A stretch of DNA of 31,225 nt from CAWUIO01 sp963922455 (GTDB taxonomy: Bacteria > Bacteroidota > Bacteroidia > Cytophagales > Microscillaceae): contig CAWUIO010000079.1 in the NCBI GenBank assembly GCA_963922455.1, forward strand, positions 1-31,225, read 5' to 3'. The notes below the pieces were generated by a model. The model did no database searches. It was given only the letters and a program-made list of their open reading frames with translations, and was not told the origin of the DNA. The position numbers were made by a program, and so were the translations under genes. Positions 22,306-31,151 of this stretch are shown piece by piece. Positions within the stretch are counted from its first letter, which is position 1. Every line of letters begins with the position of its first letter.

Positions 22306-23670
22306 TTAAGAAGAAAAATGCCAACGGATCCAGGCAAATTTTCTCTTACGATGGTTTGCTCCACCTCCTTCGTGCTTTCCTTCCGGATAGATATAGCAAT
22401 TTTTAGAAGATCGTATGTAGTTGTAGCTCACCATGGATGTTTCTATGGGACAAATGGGGTCTTGAAGCCCCAAGCCTAAGAGTACAGGCACTTTGATGCG
22501 GTCGCAAAAGTTTTTGGTATCGAAGTATCGCAAATTATATTCTTGTCGCCATTGGGTAAGCCCCGATGTATTCATACGGTACCGCTCAAACTCGTGACGA
22601 ACCCAAGGGCAAGAACGCATCAGCTGAGGGATATCCGAAAGAAAAGGAACATCTGGGGCACATAAGTCTACCCTATCGTCCAAAGCCGCGGTAAGGAGGC
22701 TTAGGGCCCCTCCTTGACTGGCTCCTTCCACAACAATTTTATCTTGATCAATTTCGGGCCGTTTTGCTAAAAAATCCAAGGCCCGGATGCAGTCCATCAG
22801 GGCACCCCGGTAAAAGTATTTTTCTTTTTGCTCGATGCCCCGGGCAATCAGTTGGGCATAGTTTTCACCAGGATCAATTTCTGACTGGCTATTGCCGTGC
22901 CCTCTGATGTTTAAAGACAATACAGCCATATCGTAGGGAACCCCATGCCTGGGTTTTTCTCGAAGTGAACGCACATTAAAAAAACTCCCTCCCAAAGATG
23001 GGATTTGCAAAATGGCCGTAAGCCCGTATTTTCCCTTGGGCACGCGATACCAGGCTTGAATGAGCATATTGTCCAAGCTACGCATCCGTATTAAGTACAC
23101 CTTGTAGCGTTCGTTACTCAGAGAAGGTTTGTGAATCATCTCGAAGCGCGGGGGGATTTTTGCCAATTCACGTAAAGTGTTTTGCCAGAACATATTAAAA
23201 TCTTCAGGAAGGTTTTGCGGGCTTTTAAGCTCATTAAGGGCATAGGCAATTCTACAGGAGAAAGAACCTAAAACGCCCCGGGAGTTACGAAAGCGGGCAT
23301 AAACTTTATATACCCCTGGCTTTTTTAATTGAATAGGAATTTTACTAAGTTGGGTGTGGCCCCGGGAAACCTCTACATATTTCTCGAAATATTGAACAAC
23401 ATTGCCCTCAAGGTCGGATACGCTACCGGCCAAAAAGCCTTTTAACGTATAACTCTCTTTATTTTTTACGGCCAAACTTAACTCAACCGCTTCGGAAGAT
23501 TCAAAAGTGCCTTTTCCCGAATTAAAATCATAGTATACCTCAATATTAGCTTCATAGAGAAAAGCCTGACTAGGAATTGCTGTTGCTATGATCAGGAGAG
23601 TAAACCTGAGAATCTGGTAGGACTTAAAGGCCGTGGATGTACGTGAGAAAAGGAAAAACATAGACCGCAA
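22306..23670 (-). CDS. Secreted CE7-like acetyl esterase (acetyl xylan esterase / cephalosporin-C deacetylase family)
   Basis: An alpha/beta hydrolase domain (about 150-454) carries the CE7 catalytic set: nucleophile S318 in EGASQGG, D404 in GLQDPICP and H433 in GKHEGGG. The family's RGQ motif is represented by RGHGNS (256-261), so Gln is replaced by His. A hydrophobic N-terminal segment (LRFTLLIIATAIPSQA) is a signal peptide or anchor, and about 110 residues of beta-sandwich-like sequence precede the hydrolase domain (VSDLEGNVVQYF, KKPGVYKVYARF). It probably removes acetyl groups from polysaccharide or small esters outside the cytoplasm. It is 26 nt downstream of a TPR gene on the same strand, probably in one transcript. 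Confidence 0.85.
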   Translation of the reverse strand: MRSMFFLFSRTSTAFKSYQILRFTLLIIATAIPSQAFLYEANIEVYYDFNSGKGTFESSEAVELSLAVKNKESYTLKGFLAGSVSDLEGNVVQYFEKYVEVSRGHTQLSKIPIQLKKPGVYKVYARFRNSRGVLGSFSCRIAYALNELKSPQNLPEDFNMFWQNTLRELAKIPPRFEMIHKPSLSNERYKVYLIRMRSLDNMLIQAWYRVPKGKYGLTAILQIPSLGGSFFNVRSLREKPRHGVPYDMAVLSLNIRGHGNSQSEIDPGENYAQLIARGIEQKEKYFYRGALMDCIRALDFLAKRPEIDQDKIVVEGASQGGALSLLTAALDDRVDLCAPDVPFLSDIPQLMRSCPWVRHEFERYRMNTSGLTQWRQEYNLRYFDTKNFCDRIKVPVLLGLGLQDPICPIETSMVSYNYIRSSKNCYIYPEGKHEGGGANHRKRKFAWIRWHFSS

Positions 23671-23696
23671 AATTAATAAATAATTCCCTTTGCGGC

Positions 23697-24245
23697 TTAT
23701 TTATCTACATTAGAAGTCTTACGTATTTGGAGAAGTAGCAGGTTGGCTTCTTCATCTCCCAATTTTTGCGCCTTCTTTAAATCGTATTCTGCTTCGGAAA
23801 TTTTATCTTGGTAATAGTGGGCCAAGGCGCGTAAACGAAAGGTTTCTGAATTTTTTTCCCGATAATGCCATACGGCTTTGCTAAACTCTGTTTGGGCTTG
23901 TTCGTAATCTTCTAGGGCAAGAAATGCTTTTCCTTTGACTAAGTAACATTCACGGAGAGTATAATCAATATCTAAGGCTTTATTGGCATCGGCTAGGGCT
24001 TGGTAGTGGTTTCCCTCCTCTAATTGGCAAATAGAACGATAGGCCCAGACAACCCCACTATCGTGCCGATGACTCAGGATTCGGTTAAAATATTTTAGGC
24101 CCTCCTCATATTGCTGTTCATCTACCAGCTTAATACCGAGGGCATACTTTCGTCGGTCTTTTATAGTGGGGGTGAGGTGGTGGCCCAATAAAAGGCGGAC
24201 CCAGATATACAAGACAAAAACAAAAACCAGCGAAAGAGTCTCCAT
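23697..24245 (-). CDS. Membrane-anchored TPR protein
   Basis: A transmembrane helix at residues 5-20 (LSLVFVFVLYIWVRLLL) is followed by about four tetratricopeptide repeats, for example YEEGLKYFNRILSHR, YQALADANKALDIDY, YEQAQTEFSKAVWHY and ISEAEYDLKKAQKLGD. TPR domains bind proteins, so this may be a small inner-membrane scaffold. No catalytic motif is seen. It sits between a lipoprotein gene and the esterase gene, all on the minus strand. Confidence 0.8.
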   Translation of the reverse strand: METLSLVFVFVLYIWVRLLLGHHLTPTIKDRRKYALGIKLVDEQQYEEGLKYFNRILSHRHDSGVVWAYRSICQLEEGNHYQALADANKALDIDYTLRECYLVKGKAFLALEDYEQAQTEFSKAVWHYREKNSETFRLRALAHYYQDKISEAEYDLKKAQKLGDEEANLLLLQIRKTSNVDK

Positions 24246-24353
24246 AGTGTAGAAGGGAAAAAGAATACTTTAACTTATAATTTAAAGTTCTAGGAAAAAG
24301 TTTGATAGAAAGTACAATTCCCTTCTACAAAATAGAAAATTCTACAGGGCACC

Positions 24354-25595
24354 TTACTTTTTTATAGCCAACATCAAGTTGGAGGTGCCCGGTTGGAACT
24401 GGTAGCCAATGCCAAAAGGTAGGGGACGTACTCCTTTACCACTTTGGTAAACAGCTCGTAAATCGGCTTGATAACGTATCTTGAATAAAGGAATTGGGCT
24501 ATAGTAGCTCCCATAAAAGATGCGTTCCCATTTATTTGGGTCAACATATTGGATGGGCATCCCGGAGTCGTCTTGTAAAAGATATTGGGACTGATCTAAG
24601 ATCACATTACGAATTTTGGCAAAATTGTCACGATACATCAGGTAGGAAGCTGATTTGATGTATGTACTTTGTATGGGCAGTGATTGAAGGTAGCCATACA
24701 CATCGCTTCTTGCGTTTAAGCCCCCTGCTCGGTAGCCGCTACGGGCTTGATAAGGGTTATTATCTAAATTCATTTGAAAATAGTAAAGCACTTTTCGCTC
24801 TTCTGGGTAATCTTCTCTTCGGTAGTCAATCCGAGTACCCACAATTATACTATCGGCTAAGGATGCTTTCTCCTCAGCGCTAATTGTAACCAGACTCCCA
24901 TCGGGCATAATTCGTACCGGAGAATAATACAAAGCCCGGTGGTCCGTTCGGGCCATGAAAAGCAATAGGTTGGGGAGCGTGCCATCTAGGTCGCTTACTA
25001 CTTTTCCCGTAAAATCCTGGGCCATGGCTATAGTACGAAAGAAGCTATTGCGTAAGATTGTGCTTAGAGAACGTCTAATCCCGTTGAAATAAGCGCCCAA
25101 GGACTTTTGCGAGATTTCAGATATTTTAGGAAGGCTTCCCGCTGGCTCGAGGCCAATCATGATCAAGGTATCCGCTTCCGGAAAAAAGATACTAGCGTGT
25201 AAAAAGTCGGGACCACTAAAAGGATAAAAGACCGTCCCTCCCGCTTCGTTTAAGGCTTTTAACTCATTGTCCCGCCATTGGGCCATGGCCGGTACTTTGG
25301 AGCTATTGATTTGCGACCAAGTTTGCTGGGCGCTGGCCGAGTATTGCTGCCAGGCGGCATTTGTTTCAAAGTTGGCATACTCACTTCCCTCCTCTGAGGG
25401 CATCCCAGCTAAAAATAAAGCCAAGTCTTGTATACCTCTATCCACTGGGGGAGGAGGGGCAGGTTCCTCTTTTACCTCCTCGATAGTTGCTTCGCTCGAG
25501 TCAACTTCTTGGGCCCTGCTGTCTGGATCTTTGACAGTCTGGCAAGAGACAAAACAGATACTGATTCCTAGAATAGGGAGTAATTGTTTAAGCAT
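24354..25595 (-). CDS. Lipoprotein of unknown function
   Basis: The ATG at 25595 is preferred because MLKQLLPILGISICFVSCQ makes a good lipoprotein signal (lipobox FVSC, Cys 18); an ATG ten codons upstream is in frame. A short acidic and proline-rich linker (EEVKEEPAPPPPVD) separates the anchor from a domain of about 340 residues. That domain has no family I recognise. Features include WSQINSSKVPAMAQWRDNEL, VFYPFSGPDFLHASIFFP and TLPNLLLFMARTDHRALYYS, and a beta-rich C-terminus. It is probably attached to the outer membrane. The gene is 108 nt upstream of the TPR gene. Confidence 0.75.
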   Translation of the reverse strand: MLKQLLPILGISICFVSCQTVKDPDSRAQEVDSSEATIEEVKEEPAPPPPVDRGIQDLALFLAGMPSEEGSEYANFETNAAWQQYSASAQQTWSQINSSKVPAMAQWRDNELKALNEAGGTVFYPFSGPDFLHASIFFPEADTLIMIGLEPAGSLPKISEISQKSLGAYFNGIRRSLSTILRNSFFRTIAMAQDFTGKVVSDLDGTLPNLLLFMARTDHRALYYSPVRIMPDGSLVTISAEEKASLADSIIVGTRIDYRREDYPEERKVLYYFQMNLDNNPYQARSGYRAGGLNARSDVYGYLQSLPIQSTYIKSASYLMYRDNFAKIRNVILDQSQYLLQDDSGMPIQYVDPNKWERIFYGSYYSPIPLFKIRYQADLRAVYQSGKGVRPLPFGIGYQFQPGTSNLMLAIKK

Positions 25596-25668
25596 AATTC
25601 CCGTAAGTTTGCTTGATGTACGCATGAATTTTTGGATTGTATCAAGAATACAAGTTTAAAAGGAATAA

Positions 25669-27027
25669 TTATCCTTCGGTTTTTTTGTTTGTAGATTGAT
25701 CGAGGAAATAAACGATCAATCCGATTAGTACCGTAGCTAAGCCAGCCAAAGATTGCACCGGTTTATCAATAAGTAAGAAATAAATAGTCCATGCTGTGAG
25801 GGCTAAGAAAATTAAAGGGGTGATGGGATAGGCCCAAGCCCGGTAAGGTCTTTCAACCTGCGGCTTTTGGATTCGTAAAACAATGACTCCCAATACTGTC
25901 ATAAAAGTAAAGAGGTTTAACGTAAAGCCTACGTATTGTAGAATAGACTCAAAGGAAGAGCTAAGAATTAAAATAATACTGATGACTGCCTGCCATAAAA
26001 TGGCCATAACCGGCAGGCCTTTGGCATTTTTCTTCGATAAAAAGTTTAATAAGGGTATGTCTTCTCCCATCACTTGAGTGACACGTGGTCCCGCAAAAAT
26101 CATGGAGCTAATGGAAGATACAAGCAGTAAAGCAATCATCATACCCATCAAACCCCCAAAATATAAACCAAATATGGCATTGGCCGAGATATAGCCCACT
26201 TCCAATTGGTTCTTCAAATCACCCATGGGCACAGTATAAAGAAAAACAAAATTGAGCAGTACATAGCATACCATAACGACCAAGGTGCCCAGAAAGAGCG
26301 AACGAGGGACATTGCGTTTAGGATTATCAATTTCGCCCGCTAGATAGGCCGAAGCATTCCAACCTGAATAGGCATAGGAAACATATACCAAAGATACGGC
26401 AAATGAGGAACTGAAAATTAAAGAAATGTCTCCAGTCAAAGGGAGTACCTGGATGGGCTGGGGCGTATCAATCAGGAATATACCACACAGAATAAAGAAG
26501 ATAATCAATCCTAGCTTAACCGTTGTCGATATATTTTGAAATATACTACCGGCTTTGATATCGTAGGCATGAATGAAAGTGAGGAGAAGAACCACCACAA
26601 CGGCCAATATAGTAGCATCTATACTTGGAAAGACACTTTGCGTGTATTTACCCAATGCCACGGCAGCCAAGGCTACTGGGGCCGCAAAACCCACAGTCAT
26701 AGACACCCAGCCGGATAAAAACCCCACGGCAGGGTGATATATTTCAGAAAGATAATGGTACTCCCCTCCCGAACGGGGCATCATAGCGGCCAACTCACCA
26801 TAGCAAAGGGCTCCGCATAAAGCAATTACCCCTCCTACCAACCAGAGCATAAGCAAAGGAAATACCGACTCAATCCCTCCCCCAATTTGAAAACCTAGGC
26901 TGGTAAATACCCCGGCCCCAATCATATTGGCTATCACAATAAAGGATGCCGTTCTGTAACTTACCCTGCTCTTTGTATGCGTTTTTTTATTCACTTTGAT
27001 TCTTATTTTAGCCCCAAATTTAGCCAT
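25669..27027 (-). CDS. APC-family amino-acid permease
   Basis: This 452-residue protein has about twelve transmembrane helices and the amino-acid/polyamine/organocation signature. The first helix carries NMIGAGVFTSLG, the substrate and sodium or proton site of the LeuT fold, and GELAAMMPRSGGEYHYL and SYAYSGWNASAYLAGEIDNPKRNVPRSL are typical of the LAT/YfnA branch. It probably imports or exchanges amino acids at the inner membrane; the substrate cannot be told. A terminator separates it from the upstream peptidase gene, so it should have its own promoter. Confidence 0.9.
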   Translation of the reverse strand: MAKFGAKIRIKVNKKTHTKSRVSYRTASFIVIANMIGAGVFTSLGFQIGGGIESVFPLLMLWLVGGVIALCGALCYGELAAMMPRSGGEYHYLSEIYHPAVGFLSGWVSMTVGFAAPVALAAVALGKYTQSVFPSIDATILAVVVVLLLTFIHAYDIKAGSIFQNISTTVKLGLIIFFILCGIFLIDTPQPIQVLPLTGDISLIFSSSFAVSLVYVSYAYSGWNASAYLAGEIDNPKRNVPRSLFLGTLVVMVCYVLLNFVFLYTVPMGDLKNQLEVGYISANAIFGLYFGGLMGMMIALLLVSSISSMIFAGPRVTQVMGEDIPLLNFLSKKNAKGLPVMAILWQAVISIILILSSSFESILQYVGFTLNLFTFMTVLGVIVLRIQKPQVERPYRAWAYPITPLIFLALTAWTIYFLLIDKPVQSLAGLATVLIGLIVYFLDQSTNKKTEG

Positions 27028-27057
27028 TATCGGTTGTTTATTTAGGACCTAAGCCAC

Positions 27058-27098
27058 AAAAAAGGGATTGACTAGATCACATAGCCAATCCCGTTTTT
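27058..27098 (-). terminator. Terminator of the M23 peptidase gene
   Basis: On the minus strand GGGATTG (plus-strand 27092-27086) pairs with CAATCCC (27070-27064) around a 15-nt loop, followed by a run of six T. It lies between the peptidase and the permease gene. Confidence 0.75.
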
Positions 27099-27117
27099 GG
27101 GGTAAGGATATTTTCAA

Positions 27118-28089
27118 TTAGGAAAGCGATTGGTTTTCAACGGAGGCCAGTTTAAGAATTTCTTCATATTCCTCAGCACTAAGGTCTTGAAAAAAGAAGT
27201 ATACCGGATTGATCTGCTCTCCATTATAAATTACTTCATAATGTACGTGAGGGGCCGTAGAAAGACCCGTGGAACCCACATACCCAATACATTCTCCCCG
27301 CTTTACTTTATCGCCGGGCTTTACTTTAAACTCGGCCATGTGGGCATACAAAGTCTTATAACCATATCCGTGATCAATCAAGATATTGTTACCATAACCA
27401 GCATCATAAACGGCTTTCTTGATGACCCCATCGGCGGTAGCATAGATTGGTGTGCCGTAAGGAGCAGCAAAGTCAATGCCTGGATGAAATTGACCTACTT
27501 TATATATAGGGTGGATACGAAGTCCGAAGCCTGAGGTGAGCCGGGTGAGTTGCTTGTTAGAGATGGGCTGAATGGCTGGCATACTCGCCAACATTTTTGA
27601 CTTATTTTTGATCAACTTGACGATCTCATCGTAAGACTTACTTTGTATATACATCTTACGCTTTACATCATCAACCCCCTTAAAGGTTTCTAAGACAAAC
27701 TCTTCTTTAAGACCTTTGTCTATCAGGTTCCGGTATTTATCCGACCCCCCACTCCCGGCCGAGCGAATGGAAGCTGGAATTGGATCAGCTTCAAAAATTA
27801 CCCGGTAAATATTATCATCTCGTTCTTGGAGGCCATTTAAAACCTGGTTGGCTTCGGCGACTTGCTTCTCGAGAAGTTTGTAATGAAGTCTGAGTTCTTG
27901 GTTTTCTTCTTGTAAGGCATTCTCCACGTCTGTCTTATAATATTGGGAGAAAAATAAAGTGAGAATTAGACCCAAGAAGACTGAGAGTGAAAGAAAACCC
28001 AGTAAATTTAAAAAAATGTCTAGTTTTTTTACTTTAACCCGCTCGTACGTACAAGTATCGGGGTTGTAATGATATTTTACCTTAGCCAT
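27118..28089 (-). CDS. Membrane-anchored M23 (LytM-type) metallopeptidase
   Basis: This is a peptidoglycan hydrolase or a regulator of one, anchored in the inner membrane. One transmembrane helix (about 28-48) is followed by a coiled coil (about 52-95), then the M23 domain from about 185. Zinc ligands are H202 and D206 (HPGIDFA) and H283 (HVHYEV), with H281 and H250 (LYAH) as catalytic histidines, so it should be active rather than a degenerate LytM factor. It is transcribed away from alaS, an arrangement I recall as common in Bacteroidota. A minus-strand -7 box is at 28154-28161. Confidence 0.93.
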   Translation of the reverse strand: MAKVKYHYNPDTCTYERVKVKKLDIFLNLLGFLSLSVFLGLILTLFFSQYYKTDVENALQEENQELRLHYKLLEKQVAEANQVLNGLQERDDNIYRVIFEADPIPASIRSAGSGGSDKYRNLIDKGLKEEFVLETFKGVDDVKRKMYIQSKSYDEIVKLIKNKSKMLASMPAIQPISNKQLTRLTSGFGLRIHPIYKVGQFHPGIDFAAPYGTPIYATADGVIKKAVYDAGYGNNILIDHGYGYKTLYAHMAEFKVKPGDKVKRGECIGYVGSTGLSTAPHVHYEVIYNGEQINPVYFFFQDLSAEEYEEILKLASVENQSLS

Positions 28090-28153
28090 CCCTTAGAGGA
28101 GTTCGTGGAACCAAAAAAGCTGAAAATAAGTTCATTCTCAGTTCTAGTGAGGA

Positions 28154-28161
28154 CAAATATA
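28154..28161 (-). promoter_or_regulatory. -7 box of the M23 peptidase promoter
   Basis: Read on the minus strand the sequence is TATATTTG, an exact TAnnTTTG. It is about 65 nt upstream of the start codon. The -33 box is not well placed. Confidence 0.45.
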
Positions 28162-28333
28162 GTACTTAATTCAAAAGTTATTGGATAAGGACGGTTCAAT
28201 TAATGCTATAATATTACACTATATAACTAAATCAATATAAATTATCAATATTTTTATAATTGATCCCTTCTGAATCATATCCCCCTCCATATTTTATGCC
28301 TTTTCATCTCTCAGATTTTCAATCGCTTAAATT

Positions 28334-28365
28334 TTTGCCTGAATTATCATGATTCGGTAGCTTTG
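28334..28365 (+). promoter_or_regulatory. alaS promoter
   Basis: TTTG at 28334-28337, a 20-nt spacer and TAGCTTTG at 28358-28365 match the Bacteroidota consensus exactly, with the same spacing as at miaB. Transcription should start near 28372, about 30 nt before the ATG. Confidence 0.75.
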
Positions 28366-28401
28366 TTTCGGGATAAATTGCTCGCTAATTAACTATTTCT
28401 G

Positions 28402-31068
28402 ATGAAAGCTAATGAAATTCGCCAGAAGTTTCTGGACTTTTTTAAGCAAAAAGAACACTTGATTGTTCCTTCCGCTCCTTTGGTGGTCAAAAACGACCCT
28501 AGCCTCATGTTTACAAATGCCGGGATGAACCAATTTAAGGACTACTTCCTAGGCAACAAACCGGCCCCATCGGCCCGCATCGCCGACACCCAAAAGTGTT
28601 TGCGCGTTTCGGGCAAGCATAATGACCTGGAAGAAGTAGGAATGGATACCTATCATCATACCATGTTTGAGATGTTAGGAAACTGGTCCTTTGGAGATTA
28701 CTTCAAAGAAGAAGCCATTGCCTGGGCCTGGGAACTGCTTACGGAGGTCTATGAATTACCCAAAGACCGCCTGTATGTTACGGTTTTTGAGGGAGATAAA
28801 GAGGACGGGGTTGCCGCAGATCAGGAAGCCGCTGATATTTGGAAAAAGTTTGTCCCCGATGACCGGATTATTTTTGCCAATAAGAAGGACAACTTTTGGG
28901 AAATGGGCGATACCGGCCCCTGTGGACCTTGTAGCGAAATCCATATCGACTTGCGTCACGAAGACAAACGGAAAGAAAAGGACGGAAAAAGCCTGGTTAA
29001 TCAAGATGATCCGCAAGTGGTTGAGATCTGGAATTTGGTTTTTATCCAGTTTAACCGCAAGGCTGATAAATCCTTAGTGCCCCTACCCGCCAAGCACGTA
29101 GATACTGGGATGGGCTTTGAAAGACTGACTATGGCTATTCAAGGCAAGCAGTCTAACTACGATACCGATGTATTCCAACCGATCATCGGGATCTTAGCCG
29201 AAAAAGCCGGAAAAAAATACGGGGATCAGGAGCAGGTGGATATTGCCCTCCGGGTCATTGCCGATCATATCCGGGCCATTGCCTTTGCCATTGCCGACGG
29301 ACAAATGCCTTCTAATAATAAAGCAGGGTATGTAATACGCCGGATTTTACGTAGGGCCGTACGCTATGGCTATACCTACCTCGACTTCCAAGAACCTTTT
29401 ATGCATGAGCTTATCGAGCCCCTTTCGCAACAATTTGGGGATATTTTTCCCGAACTGCCTCAGCAGAAGGAGTTTATAGCCAATTCTATCAAAGTAGAAG
29501 AAAGCGCTTTTTTGCAAACCTTGGCCAATGGCTTGAAAAGACTTGACGATATCATAAAAGATAAAAAGCCGGGAGACCAGATTGATGGAAAAGTAGTATT
29601 TGAATTGTACGACACCTTTGGCTTTCCCGAAGATCTTACAGCGCTGGTAGCCCGTGAAAACGAATTGGCAATCGATGAAAAGGGCTTTGAAGTGGAAATG
29701 AGCAAACAAAAAGAAAGAGCCCGCTCGGCGGCGGCCCAAGAAACAGGCGACTGGATGGAAATTCACTCCGTAGAAGCCCTAGAGTTTCTAGGATATGATG
29801 CCCTGGAAGTCGAGGATGCCCGCATCGTAAAATACCGCGAAATCAAAACCAAAAAAGATACAGAATACCAGATTGTTTTAGACAAGACCCCTTTCTACGC
29901 CGAAAGCGGTGGACAAGTGGGAGATGCCGGGGTCTTGGAGTTTTTTCCCATCGTAGCGCCCGAGGAAAACCCTGAATTGCGGGTTCCTATACACGATACC
30001 AAGAAGGAAAACGATTTGATTATTCACTTCACCAAGAAAAATAATTTCATCCCGCTCTTGCAAACCGGTCAATGGAATATTCGCGCCCGGGTAAAAGCCG
30101 AAAAACGCAGCCTTACCGAAAACAATCACTCGGCTACTCACTTGTTACATGCAGCCCTTCGAGAAGTGCTCGGGGAACACGTTGCCCAAAAAGGCTCCCT
30201 GGTCAACGAGAAATATTTACGCTTTGATTTCTCCCACAACCAAAAAATGTCTCCCGAAGAAATGCAGGAAGTAGAGCAGATCGTTAACCGGAAAATCCGG
30301 GAAAATATCCCCTTGGATGAACGGCGCAATGTGCCCTTCAAGGAAGCTACCGAGCAGCTGGGCGCTACCGGACTTTTTGGTGAAAAATATGGCGACTTTG
30401 TGAGAGTCATCACCTTTGATGAAAACTTTTCGCGAGAACTATGTGGAGGTACCCACGTCCCGGCAACCGGTAAAATAGGATTCTTCAAAATTACCACCGA
30501 AACATCGGTCGGTACCGGTATCCGTCGGATTGAAGCCCTCACGGCCGATGCCAGTGAAGCCTATGTAGAAAAGCAAGACCTTCTACTGCAAGAGTTGAAG
30601 GAAATGCTCCGACAACCCAAAGACCTTAAAAAAGCTGTCGAGAGTTTACTCAAAGAACGCAATGATTTGGGTAAACGGATCGAGCAACTTGAGGCCCAGC
30701 AAGTACAAGGCTTGAAGCAAGAACTCATAGAAAATGCCAAAGAAGTGGAGGGCATCCAAGTGATCACCCAAAAAATCTCGCTTTCTTCGGCAGAGGCCCT
30801 CAAGCAATTGGCTTTTGACTTAAAAGCTCAAGTGCCGGCTCTCTTTGCGGTTTTAGGAGCCGATATTGGCGGTAAACCCCAAATTGCCGTGATGATCTCC
30901 GATCAACTGGTCAAGGAGCGCGGGCTCAACGCTGGCAAAATTGTTCGCGAGCTAGCCAAGGAAATCCAAGGCGGAGGGGGAGGCCAAGACTTCTTTGCCA
31001 CTGCCGGGGGCAAAAAAGTAGAAGGCTTGGATGCTGCTATCGAGAAAGCCGCTCAGATTTTGGCTTAG
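28402..31068 (+). CDS. alaS: Alanyl-tRNA synthetase AlaS
   Basis: AlaS charges tRNA-Ala and edits mischarged Ser and Gly. The class II catalytic core is at the N-terminus (SLMFTNAGMNQFKDYFLG, VSGKHNDLEEVGMDTYHHT, DTGPCGPCSEIHID). The editing domain has the zinc site HSATH (H576, H580) and CGGTH (C681, H685), both intact. The C-terminal oligomerisation domain follows a coiled coil (about 715-765) and ends with EIQGGGGGQDFFATAGGKK, the conserved glycine-rich segment. At 888 aa it is full length. It has its own promoter and terminator. Confidence 0.98.
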   Translation: MKANEIRQKFLDFFKQKEHLIVPSAPLVVKNDPSLMFTNAGMNQFKDYFLGNKPAPSARIADTQKCLRVSGKHNDLEEVGMDTYHHTMFEMLGNWSFGDYFKEEAIAWAWELLTEVYELPKDRLYVTVFEGDKEDGVAADQEAADIWKKFVPDDRIIFANKKDNFWEMGDTGPCGPCSEIHIDLRHEDKRKEKDGKSLVNQDDPQVVEIWNLVFIQFNRKADKSLVPLPAKHVDTGMGFERLTMAIQGKQSNYDTDVFQPIIGILAEKAGKKYGDQEQVDIALRVIADHIRAIAFAIADGQMPSNNKAGYVIRRILRRAVRYGYTYLDFQEPFMHELIEPLSQQFGDIFPELPQQKEFIANSIKVEESAFLQTLANGLKRLDDIIKDKKPGDQIDGKVVFELYDTFGFPEDLTALVARENELAIDEKGFEVEMSKQKERARSAAAQETGDWMEIHSVEALEFLGYDALEVEDARIVKYREIKTKKDTEYQIVLDKTPFYAESGGQVGDAGVLEFFPIVAPEENPELRVPIHDTKKENDLIIHFTKKNNFIPLLQTGQWNIRARVKAEKRSLTENNHSATHLLHAALREVLGEHVAQKGSLVNEKYLRFDFSHNQKMSPEEMQEVEQIVNRKIRENIPLDERRNVPFKEATEQLGATGLFGEKYGDFVRVITFDENFSRELCGGTHVPATGKIGFFKITTETSVGTGIRRIEALTADASEAYVEKQDLLLQELKEMLRQPKDLKKAVESLLKERNDLGKRIEQLEAQQVQGLKQELIENAKEVEGIQVITQKISLSSAEALKQLAFDLKAQVPALFAVLGADIGGKPQIAVMISDQLVKERGLNAGKIVRELAKEIQGGGGGQDFFATAGGKKVEGLDAAIEKAAQILA

Positions 31069-31089
31069 CCCTACACCCGTAGGAGTTTT

Positions 31090-31121
31090 AGGAGATTGTT
31101 CCACGAGCAGTCTCCTTTTTT
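31090..31121 (+). terminator. alaS terminator
   Basis: AGGAGATTG (31090-31098) pairs with CAGTCTCCT (31108-31116), nine pairs including one G-T, with a 9-nt loop, and runs into six T. Confidence 0.85.
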
Positions 31122-31151
31122 GCTCTTCATGTCCATTTGAGCACGCTAGCC

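Larger units (their letters stand above)
28090..28401. other. Divergent promoter region of the M23 peptidase and alaS genes
   Basis: The region is strongly A/T-rich in its middle (28185-28262), where ATCAATAT occurs twice. It holds a minus-strand -7 box at 28154-28161 and the alaS promoter at 28334-28365. No small gene or RNA is evident. Confidence 0.7.

Noticed and set aside
28232..28262. Direct repeats ATCAATAT as a possible operator or origin motif
   Set aside because: The surrounding 80 bp are almost entirely A and T, so short repeats of this composition are expected by chance.
29347..29766. Minus-strand frame of 139 codons inside alaS
   Set aside because: It is antisense to a conserved part of alaS and shows no family features.
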